This document shows, piece after piece, positions 16,640 through 23,560 of a stretch of DNA of 33,989 nt (positions are counted from its first letter, which is position 1; each line of letters begins with the position of its first letter). Under the pieces are notes generated by a model. That model did not search any database, was not told where the DNA came from, and was given only the letters and a program-made list of their open reading frames with translations. The position numbers were made by a program, and so were the translations under genes. This DNA is from an uncultured Clostridium sp. (GTDB taxonomy: Bacteria > Bacillota > Clostridia > Clostridiales > Clostridiaceae), in the NCBI RefSeq assembly GCF_937920395.1, contig NZ_CALEVF010000045.1, forward strand, positions 1-33,989, read 5' to 3'.

Positions 16640-17610
16640 CACAAAAAATAAGAGAAACTGCAAAATTAGCCCTAGAAAATGGGGAAGTAGAAAAGATTAT
16701 AGGTTGGGAAAAGGGAGATACATTTGATGATTCTTATCCCGTATTTATTACAGATGTCGATAAAGTAGATTCTTTAGTATGGGATTGTTTCTGCGTTAAT
16801 AATTTAAGTAAATATTTACTTAACGAATTAAAAGATAATAAAAAAGTAGGTATATTTTTAAAAGGATGCGATTCACTAGGATTTAATCAACTTATAAATG
16901 ATAACAGGGTAGATCGAAGCAAGGTTGTTGTTTATGGAATAGGTTGCCCCGGTATGATCGATCCTGAAAAAGTGAAAAAAGAAGGATTAGATAAAGGCCT
17001 TTTAAGTGTTAAAAGATCTGTGGATGAAATTATATTTGTGAAAAATGATGGCGAAAAAAAGGGTGCCTCAAAGGAATTTGAATATGATAAATGCATTAGA
17101 TGTAGACGACCTAATCCTGTAGTTTATGATCAGATGATGTCAGATGCGGTAATTAGAGAAGTAGATCCACTAGAACGATTTAAAGAAGTTGAAAAACTTG
17201 AAGCTCTAACTGATGAGGAACGATCTGATTTTTGGGCTGCTCAATTTTCAAAATGCATAAGATGTAATGCTTGTCGTAATATATGTCCTGCATGTAGTTG
17301 CGTAAAATGCATTTTTGACAACGATAAGGTTGATGTATCTGGTAAAGCAAATGTAGAAAGCGAAGAGCAGTTTTATCATATTATTAGGGCTTATCATGTT
17401 GGTGGTCGTTGCGTGGACTGTGGAGAATGTAGCAGAGTATGTCCAGCAAATATACCGCTTTACCTCTTGAACAGTAAAATAATGAAAGATATAAATGAAC
17501 TTTATGGTGAATATGATGCGGGAGTAGATCCAACGAAACAAGCCCCAATCGGAATGTTTAAACTGGATGATAGTGATTCATTTACATCACACGGAGGTGG
17601 GAAAAAATGA
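16627..17610 (+). CDS. FlxC-like iron-sulfur protein
   Basis: A 327-residue soluble protein with at least two [4Fe-4S] ferredoxin motifs in the C-terminal half (C210-C213-C216-C220-P, with extra C223, C225, C228; and C262-C265-C268-C272-P) and a further pair C156/C159. The N-terminal half has single cysteines in WDCFCVNN, FLKGCDSLG and GIGCPGM, a pattern reminiscent of the F420-hydrogenase beta (FrhB-like) domain family. Position between flxD and flxB-like genes matches one iron-sulfur subunit of Desulfovibrio FlxABCD; I cannot be sure which Flx letter applies. It should carry electrons inside the complex. It overlaps flxD by 13 bases and the next gene by 4 (ATGA). Confidence 0.78.
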   Translation: MDKITQKIRETAKLALENGEVEKIIGWEKGDTFDDSYPVFITDVDKVDSLVWDCFCVNNLSKYLLNELKDNKKVGIFLKGCDSLGFNQLINDNRVDRSKVVVYGIGCPGMIDPEKVKKEGLDKGLLSVKRSVDEIIFVKNDGEKKGASKEFEYDKCIRCRRPNPVVYDQMMSDAVIREVDPLERFKEVEKLEALTDEERSDFWAAQFSKCIRCNACRNICPACSCVKCIFDNDKVDVSGKANVESEEQFYHIIRAYHVGGRCVDCGECSRVCPANIPLYLLNSKIMKDINELYGEYDAGVDPTKQAPIGMFKLDDSDSFTSHGGGKK

Positions 17611-18641
17611 TGAAAAAAATATTAAAGAATAAGTTTTCTGATCTTTTTAGTAAAATTGATGAATCTTATGAACTGTTTTTGCCTATTGAAGTGGATGAGA
17701 AAGTTAACTTTGATATGTGGAAACAAGGAGATACGGTGAATATAGAAAAATTAAAAACTAATATTTCACCAAAAAGTTTTATTTTCCCCCAAAGTGAAAC
17801 CTACTTAAAGTTTAAGAGAGACGGAAAGAAACTTGAACTAGATAATGTAGGAGGAAAAAAAGAGGAGTATGTATTATTTGGAGTAAGGCATTGTGATGCA
17901 AGGAGCTTTAAGTTACTTGATAATGTATTTCTAAGTGATCCCGTAGATACTTTATACGAAGAAAGGCGAGAAAAAGGGACTATCGTTTCTATGGCCTGTT
18001 TTAATCCTTCTGAAACTTGTTTTTGTAGTTCGTTTGGAATTAAGCCACAAACAACCGCGCATGAAGTAGATGTTAACACATGGGATATTGGGGATAGCAT
18101 ACTTTGGAATCCAGAAACTCAAAAGGGTGAAAATTTAACAAAGAAATTAAAGGATTTTTTAGAAGATGCTACTGAGCAGGACAAAAGCAAATTAAATGTA
18201 TTACAAGAGGAAACAAATGATAAATTAAAAGAGCTTCCTTTGGTAAACCTAGACCCTAAAAAAATAAAGGGAGAGCTTAATGAGTTATTTGAATCTGAAA
18301 TTTGGGGAGAACTCAGTCAGCGATGCTTAGGATGTGGTTCATGTACTTATGTATGTCCTACTTGTCATTGTTATGATATTTCTGACTTTAAAGGTGATAC
18401 ATCTGGAGAAAGATTTCGTTGCTGGGATTCATGTATGTTCTCGGATTTTACGCTTATGGCACATGGGAATATCAGAAAAACTCAAAAGGAAAGATTCAGG
18501 CAGCGTTTCATGCATAAGCTTGTTTATTATCCCAATAATAATGAGGGTGTATATGGATGCGTTGGATGTGGAAGGTGCATTGAAAAATGTCCAGTTCATT
18601 TGGATATTGTTAAAGTAATTAAAAAGTTGGGTGGTGAATAA
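17607..18641 (+). CDS. flxB: FlxB-like iron-sulfur protein (AsrA/HydB related)
   Basis: A 344-residue protein of the family that includes anaerobic sulfite reductase subunit A and the beta subunit of archaeal sulfhydrogenase. Typical features are FGVRHCDARSFKLLD near residues 91-105 and two [4Fe-4S] motifs, C240-C243-C246-C250-P and C318-C321-C324-C328-P, with further cysteines C253, C255, C272 and C276 between them. In relatives it carries electrons from the FAD/NAD(P) subunit (next gene) to the rest of the complex. It shares four bases with the previous gene, and GGAGG lies nine bases before the ATG. The next gene starts one base after its stop codon. Confidence 0.85.
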   Translation: MMKKILKNKFSDLFSKIDESYELFLPIEVDEKVNFDMWKQGDTVNIEKLKTNISPKSFIFPQSETYLKFKRDGKKLELDNVGGKKEEYVLFGVRHCDARSFKLLDNVFLSDPVDTLYEERREKGTIVSMACFNPSETCFCSSFGIKPQTTAHEVDVNTWDIGDSILWNPETQKGENLTKKLKDFLEDATEQDKSKLNVLQEETNDKLKELPLVNLDPKKIKGELNELFESEIWGELSQRCLGCGSCTYVCPTCHCYDISDFKGDTSGERFRCWDSCMFSDFTLMAHGNIRKTQKERFRQRFMHKLVYYPNNNEGVYGCVGCGRCIEKCPVHLDIVKVIKKLGGE

Positions 18642-18642
18642 A

Positions 18643-19494
18643 ATGAGCTGTACTTGTAATGAACATGGACATGTAAATCCTTTAATGCCAGAAATAGCTG
18701 AGATAATAGATGTTAGAAAAGACACACATGATGTAACTACTTTTAGAGTTACAAAGCCTGGTGGTGGAAAACCATTTGAACATATGCCAGGTCAATGTGC
18801 AATGATTTCAGTTCCTCCACTTGGAGAAGCTATTTTCTCAATCACTTCTTCTCCAACACAAAAGGATTATATGGAGTTTAGTGTAAAAAGATGTGGTGTG
18901 GTTACAGAATATCTACATGGTTTAGAGGTAGGGAGTGAAATCGGAATAAGAGGACCCTATGGGAATAATTTTCCTGTTGATGATGAACTCAAAGGAAAGG
19001 ACCTTCTTTTCATCGGTGGAGGAATTGGGTTAGCACCTATTCGTTCTGTTATAAACTATGTGATGGACAATAGAGAAAATTATGGAAAGGTAGATATTTT
19101 ATATGGATCAAGATCACCTGAAGATCTTGTCTTTCAAAAGGACATTTTTGAAAACTGGCCATCTAGGCCCAATACAGAGGTTCATTTAACTGTTGATAGA
19201 GAAGAAAAGGGATGGGAAGGACATGTAGGATTTGTACCATCTTACGTTAAAGAAATTGGATTTAGTACTGATAAAGTAGCTTTGTTATGTGGTCCACCTA
19301 TCATGATTAAATATACTCTTCAAACGCTTATGGAAATAGGATTTAAAAAGGATCAGGTATATACAACATTAGAATTAAAAATGAAATGTGGCATAGGCAA
19401 ATGTGGGCGTTGTAATATTGGAGATAAGTACGTGTGCAAAGATGGTCCAGTATTTAGATGCGACGAAATAGATGAACTTCCTGATGAATATTAA
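18643..19494 (+). CDS. flxA: FlxA-like FAD/NAD(P)-binding oxidoreductase
   Basis: A 283-residue flavoprotein of the ferredoxin-NADP reductase fold (AsrB / sulfhydrogenase gamma / FlxA group). The FAD-binding barrel includes PGQCAMISVPP and FSITSSP near residues 49-71; the nucleotide-binding half has FIGGGIGLAPIRS near 123-135 and CGPPIMI near 216-222; the C-terminus carries a [2Fe-2S] site C249, C254, C257, C265. It should be the NADH (or NADPH) entry point of the complex; I cannot decide the cofactor preference by eye. I start it at the ATG 18643 because GGTGGTG then lies six bases upstream, while the in-frame GTG at 18631 is inside the upstream gene without a binding site. Confidence 0.9.
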   Translation: MSCTCNEHGHVNPLMPEIAEIIDVRKDTHDVTTFRVTKPGGGKPFEHMPGQCAMISVPPLGEAIFSITSSPTQKDYMEFSVKRCGVVTEYLHGLEVGSEIGIRGPYGNNFPVDDELKGKDLLFIGGGIGLAPIRSVINYVMDNRENYGKVDILYGSRSPEDLVFQKDIFENWPSRPNTEVHLTVDREEKGWEGHVGFVPSYVKEIGFSTDKVALLCGPPIMIKYTLQTLMEIGFKKDQVYTTLELKMKCGIGKCGRCNIGDKYVCKDGPVFRCDEIDELPDEY

Positions 19495-19513
19495 TAATAA
19501 ATCGGTTCAAAAC

Positions 19514-19534
19514 ATCCCATTAGATATTTGGGAT
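19514..19534 (+). other. Intercistronic hairpin between flx and frd genes
   Basis: ATCCCA (19514-19519) pairs with TGGGAT (19529-19534) around a 9-base loop, followed directly by the AAAGGAGG ribosome binding site of the frdB-like gene. It marks the junction of the Hdr-Flx and fumarate reductase modules and could tune expression between them. Confidence 0.3.
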
Positions 19535-19550
19535 AAAGGAGGCATATAAA

Positions 19551-20231
19551 ATGTCCAGCAAAGAAATGGTAGAAATATATATATTAAATAAAAAATATAC
19601 TGTACCTTCAAGCCTTACAATTATGGATTCAATGGAATATGCAGGGTACAAATTAGTAAGAGGATGTGGATGTAGGGGCGGCTTTTGCGGTGCTTGTTCC
19701 ACAATATATAGAATTAAAGGCAAGAATGAATTAAAGGTATGTTTAGCATGTCAAACTAAGGTTGAAGATGGTATGTATCTTACTCAATTACCATTTTTTC
19801 CTGGAGACAAAAGAACTTATGATATGAACGAACTCACGCCAACAGCTGATACAATGATGAAGCTTTATCCGGAAATATATAGCTGTATTGGTTGTAATTC
19901 ATGTACTAAAGGGTGCCCACAAGGTCTTAATGTTATGCAGTATATTGCCAGTGCTCAAAGAGGAGATATTGAGAAATGTGCTCATGAGTCTTTTGATTGT
20001 GTTATGTGCGGAATCTGTGCTTCTAGGTGCCCAGCAGGCATAACTCATTATCAAGTAGCGATGCTTGCTCGAAGACTTACAGGAAAATACATTGCACCTG
20101 AAACAGAAGATTTGACAAATAGGGTAAAAGAGATTCAAGAAGGAACGTATGATGATTCAATGAAAGAATTAATGATTAAAAGTATAGATGAATTAAAGGA
20201 ATTATACAATACAAGAGATATTACAAAGTAA
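19551..20231 (+). CDS. frdB: Fumarate reductase iron-sulfur subunit (FrdB/TfrB-N-like)
   Basis: A 226-residue protein with an N-terminal [2Fe-2S] domain (C39, C41, C46, C49, then C64, C67) and two ferredoxin motifs, C112-C115-C118-C122-P and C150-C153-C156-C160-P. In membrane FrdB/SdhB the last motif is a [3Fe-4S] site beside the quinone and lacks the second cysteine; here all four are present, so two [4Fe-4S] clusters are expected. That suits a soluble enzyme, and no anchor subunit or cytochrome b is encoded nearby. It resembles the N-terminal part of methanogen TfrB without the CCG half, which could be supplied by hdrB of the same operon (inference). AAAGGAGG precedes the ATG; frdA follows after 50 bases. 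Confidence 0.85.
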   Translation: MSSKEMVEIYILNKKYTVPSSLTIMDSMEYAGYKLVRGCGCRGGFCGACSTIYRIKGKNELKVCLACQTKVEDGMYLTQLPFFPGDKRTYDMNELTPTADTMMKLYPEIYSCIGCNSCTKGCPQGLNVMQYIASAQRGDIEKCAHESFDCVMCGICASRCPAGITHYQVAMLARRLTGKYIAPETEDLTNRVKEIQEGTYDDSMKELMIKSIDELKELYNTRDITK

Positions 20232-20281
20232 AGAGCACCAAAAAATCTCATAAAATATAGATTTGTAAGGGAGGTATTTTA

Positions 20282-21892
20282 ATGTATACAGCAGAAATGA
20301 GGGTGCTAATAAAGAAGGTAGAGTCCACACGGGAGCAAAGACTAGGAGTTCAGTTTCCAAGGATGAGTGCTAAGGAAAAGGAAGATATATTAAAGGAAAA
20401 TTATCCGGATTATAAGGAAGATGAGTTCAAAAATCTAAGGGTTGGACCGAGCAAAGGATCTAAGGTTCCATTACAACTTGCAGAACTTATTGAAGCTAAA
20501 AGTAGACTTGAAAATTTAGATATGGATTTGACTAAAGTTGATTATGATGTAGATGTTTTGATAATAGGTGGAGGAGGAGCTGGAGCCTCAGCAGCTCTAG
20601 AAGCCCACAAAACAGGAGCCAATGTATTGATTACCACAAAATTACGTTTTGGTGATGCCAATACGATGATGGCTGAAGGTGGAATACAGGCTGCAGATAA
20701 GCCAGATGATTCTCCTGCAAAACATTACATGGATGTAATGGGAGGTGGACATTTTACCAATAAAAAAGAACTTGTTAATGCTCTTGTAATGGATGCTCCA
20801 GGAGCAATAAAATGGTTGAATGAACTTGGGGTAATGTTTGATAAAGAAAAAGATGGTACAATGGTCACTACCCACGGAGGTGGAACATCAAGAAAAAGAA
20901 TGCATGCTGCTGCCGACTATTCAGGAGCTGAAATAATGCGTGTCCTTAGGGATGAAGTTATTAACAAAGGTATCGAAGTGGTAGAATTCTCACCCGCTGT
21001 GGAGATAATCCTAGACAAAGATGGTAAGGCTGCTGGAGCTGTATTATTTAATATAGAAACAGAGGAATATCTAATAGCAAGAGCTAAAACTGTTATTATA
21101 ACAACAGGAGGCGCTGGACGACTTCATTATCAAGGTTTTCCTACAACAAACCATTATGGCGCTACAGCGGACGGGTTAATCCTAGGATATAGAGCAGGAG
21201 CTGAACTCATTTTTGCAGATGCTGTGCAGTATCACCCTACAGGAGTAGCATATCCTCCACAAATTTTTGGAGCACTTGTTACGGAGAAGGTTCGTAGTTT
21301 AGGGGCGACACCTCTAAATATTGATGGTGAGCAATTTACTTATCATCTTGAAACCAGGGATGTAGAAACATCTGCATTAATTAGAGAATGTCATATAAGG
21401 AATAAAGGTATTGATACAGCTGCAGGGGAAAAAGGCATATGGCTAGATACTCCTTTAATAGAATTAATTAATGGCGAAGGAACAATTGAAAAGAGACTTC
21501 CAGCAATGCTCAGAATGTACCAAAAATTTGGTATTGATATGAGAATAGATCCAATTCTCGTATATCCAACACTACATTATCAAAATGGAGGACTTTTAAT
21601 TGATGAAAATGGTCAAACTAAGGTAGAAAACCTTTATGTGGCAGGAGAAGCCTCAGGGGGAATCCACGGTAGTAACAGGTTAATGGGTAATTCACTATTA
21701 GATATTATTGTTTTTGGACGTAGAGCAGGGTCACATGCAGGCGAAAATTGTAAAAATGTTAATGTGAAAGAACTTAGTCTTGATCATGTTAAAAAATACC
21801 ACAAGAGTCTTTGCGAAAACGGCATAGTCACAGACAAAATTTCTCCTATGTTGTTACCACATTATACTCATGGAAGAGAAAATAACAAATAA
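20282..21892 (+). CDS. frdA: Fumarate reductase flavoprotein subunit (TfrA-like)
   Basis: A 536-residue flavoprotein expected to reduce fumarate to succinate. FAD-binding GGGGAG spans 96-101. Catalytic residues match E. coli FrdA: H318 in QYHPTG, R338 in TEKVR (proton-donor arginine), H432 in LHYQNGG and R466 in HGSNR. The residue at the covalent-FAD histidine position is N127 (ANTMMAEGG), so the flavin should be bound noncovalently. The N-terminus has about 88 extra residues before the FAD motif, and the C-terminus stops about 70 residues after R466, lacking the helical end domain of membrane enzymes; stops in all frames downstream argue against a frameshift. L-aspartate oxidase is an alternative, disfavoured by frdB and fumarase next door. 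GGGAGG precedes the ATG. Confidence 0.87.
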   Translation: MYTAEMRVLIKKVESTREQRLGVQFPRMSAKEKEDILKENYPDYKEDEFKNLRVGPSKGSKVPLQLAELIEAKSRLENLDMDLTKVDYDVDVLIIGGGGAGASAALEAHKTGANVLITTKLRFGDANTMMAEGGIQAADKPDDSPAKHYMDVMGGGHFTNKKELVNALVMDAPGAIKWLNELGVMFDKEKDGTMVTTHGGGTSRKRMHAAADYSGAEIMRVLRDEVINKGIEVVEFSPAVEIILDKDGKAAGAVLFNIETEEYLIARAKTVIITTGGAGRLHYQGFPTTNHYGATADGLILGYRAGAELIFADAVQYHPTGVAYPPQIFGALVTEKVRSLGATPLNIDGEQFTYHLETRDVETSALIRECHIRNKGIDTAAGEKGIWLDTPLIELINGEGTIEKRLPAMLRMYQKFGIDMRIDPILVYPTLHYQNGGLLIDENGQTKVENLYVAGEASGGIHGSNRLMGNSLLDIIVFGRRAGSHAGENCKNVNVKELSLDHVKKYHKSLCENGIVTDKISPMLLPHYTHGRENNK

Positions 21893-22031
21893 TACTATAT
21901 AGGCAGAGTTTTACTAAGCCTCTGAGTATTTATTTTTATAAAACTATATATAATATAACTTGAAAGGTGATGATATAAAGAAAATAGATTATTGCTTGGA
22001 AAATAAAAAAAATGGAAGGAGTTGTTGGTTC

Positions 22032-22874
22032 ATGCGTAAAGTGAATGTAAAAGAAATTGAAAATGCTTTAAAAGACATGAGTATTAAGACTAATTTTTAT
22101 GTGGGAGAAGATGTATTAAGCGCCTTTCATAAAGCTGAAAAGAAAGAAACATCTCCTGTAGGAAGAGATATAATAAGTAATTTGCTTAAAAATGCTGAAA
22201 TTGCGAAAAATGACCAAGTCCCAATTTGTCAAGATACTGGTATGGCTGTAGTATTTGTAGAAGTAGGTCAAGAAGTTGAGTTAATAGGTGGAAATATTAC
22301 AGAGGCTATTAATGAAGGAGTACGACGTGGATATAAAGAAGGATATTTAAGAAAATCCGTTGTAGAAGATCCTTTAAAACGAAAAAACACAGGAGATAAT
22401 ACTCCTGCTGTAATCTATTATGATATTGTACCAGGTGATAAAGTAAAAGTAACATTAGCTCCAAAAGGTTTTGGTAGTGAGAATATGAGTAGATTAAAAA
22501 TGCTTAAACCATCAGATGGTTTAGCTGGTGTACTTGATTTTGTTGTAGAAGCGGTTTCACTTGCAGGTCCAAATCCATGTCCACCTATTGTTGTAGGTGT
22601 TGGAATTGGAGGCACATCAGATAAAGCGATGTATCTTGCAAAGAAAGCTTTAACAAGAGACATTGGTAGTCATAATGAGGCAGAGCATTTAAAAGAAATT
22701 GAGTTAACTTTACTAGAGAAAATTAATGCACTAGGAATAGGACCTCAAGGACTAGGTGGAAATACTACAGCCCTTGCCGTTAATGTGGAAGCTTTTGCAA
22801 CACATATTGCTGGATTACCAGTGGCAGTAAATATTAACTGTCATGTTGCAAGACATGCAATAACAATAATATAG
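22032..22874 (+). CDS. fumA: Class I fumarase, alpha subunit (iron-sulfur hydratase)
   Basis: A 280-residue N-terminal-type subunit of a two-subunit, oxygen-sensitive [4Fe-4S] hydratase interconverting malate and fumarate. Three cluster cysteines are visible: C66 in PICQDTG, C183 in PNPCPP and C270 in INCHVAR. Other marks are GGNITEAI and GIGGTSDKA. I use the ATG at 22032, with AAGGAG ten bases upstream, which gives the normal family length; an in-frame TTG at 21960 would add 24 residues without similarity. The beta subunit follows after 12 bases. L-tartrate dehydratase (TtdA) shares these motifs; the fumarate reductase genes upstream make fumarase the better call. Confidence 0.9.
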   Translation: MRKVNVKEIENALKDMSIKTNFYVGEDVLSAFHKAEKKETSPVGRDIISNLLKNAEIAKNDQVPICQDTGMAVVFVEVGQEVELIGGNITEAINEGVRRGYKEGYLRKSVVEDPLKRKNTGDNTPAVIYYDIVPGDKVKVTLAPKGFGSENMSRLKMLKPSDGLAGVLDFVVEAVSLAGPNPCPPIVVGVGIGGTSDKAMYLAKKALTRDIGSHNEAEHLKEIELTLLEKINALGIGPQGLGGNTTALAVNVEAFATHIAGLPVAVNINCHVARHAITII

Positions 22875-22886
22875 GGAGGGGTAAAA

Positions 22887-23438
22887 ATGGAAATTAAGCA
22901 TATAACTACTCCATTAACACAGGAGAAGTTAAAGAATTTAAAATCAGGAGATAGTGTATTAATATCAGGAACTATGTATACAGGAAGAGATGCAGCTCAT
23001 CAGAGGTTGGTGGATGCAATTAACAATGGTGATAAATTACCTTTTGATCCAAAAGATGCCATTATATATTATGTAGGACCTGCTCCAACTAAACCTGGAA
23101 ATGTAATAGGATCTGCCGGTCCAACTACTAGTTATAGAATGGATGATTTGACTGTTCCACTTCTTGAACTAGGTCTTACTGGAATGATTGGAAAAGGGCT
23201 TAGAAGCAAAATCGTAGTAGATTCAATGAAGAAAAATGGCGCTATTTATTTTGCTGCAATAGGAGGAGCTGGAGCTCTTATTTCTAAATCAATAAAAGAA
23301 TGCGAAATTATTGCTTTTGAAGATTTGGGTCCAGAAGCTGTTAGAAAACTTACAGTTGTAGATTTTCCTGCTGTTGTTGTAATAGACAGTGATGGTAATA
23401 ATCTTTATGAGACGGAAAGAAAAAAATATCAAAAATAG
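22887..23438 (+). CDS. fumB: Class I fumarase, beta subunit
   Basis: A 183-residue C-terminal-type subunit (swivel domain) of the iron-sulfur fumarase/tartrate dehydratase family, pairing with the alpha subunit just upstream. Family marks: SGTMYTGRDAAHQR near residues 27-40, YYVGPAPTKPG, IGSAGPTTSYRMD near 72-84, MIGKG and YFAAIGGAGAL. The substrate carboxylates are expected to bind at the arginine- and threonine-rich segments. GGGAGGGG lies before the ATG. Separate alpha and beta genes are usual in clostridia and archaea, in contrast to the fused FumA of E. coli. TtdB is the alternative. Confidence 0.9.
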   Translation: MEIKHITTPLTQEKLKNLKSGDSVLISGTMYTGRDAAHQRLVDAINNGDKLPFDPKDAIIYYVGPAPTKPGNVIGSAGPTTSYRMDDLTVPLLELGLTGMIGKGLRSKIVVDSMKKNGAIYFAAIGGAGALISKSIKECEIIAFEDLGPEAVRKLTVVDFPAVVVIDSDGNNLYETERKKYQK

Positions 23439-23467
23439 AATAGCAAGATAACCTAGTAGAATTAAAT

Positions 23468-23498
23468 AGGGGGCGTATTAATTAAGTACAAGCCCCCT
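23468..23498 (+). other. GC-rich hairpin between fumarase and transporter genes
   Basis: AGGGGGC (23468-23474) pairs with GCCCCCT (23492-23498) around a 17-base loop. The stem is unusually GC-rich for this DNA, but the sequence after it (TATAAAAATAAC) lacks a T-run, so it is more likely a partial terminator or an mRNA-stabilising element inside the operon than a full terminator. Confidence 0.45.
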
Positions 23499-23560
23499 TA
23501 TAAAAATAACTTAAGATTTTTGAAGTATTTATAAATAAGTAAAGTAAGGGAGCTTTGATT

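Noticed and set aside
21904..21960. A weak CAGAG/CTCTG hairpin and a TATAAT string between frdA and the fumarase genes
   Set aside because: The stem is only five base pairs and the TATAAT lacks a -35; not enough for a terminator or promoter call.
21893..22031. Possible missing 3' part of frdA lost by frameshift
   Set aside because: All three frames after the stop contain early stops and no similarity to the FrdA C-terminal domain; the region reads as ordinary intergenic DNA.
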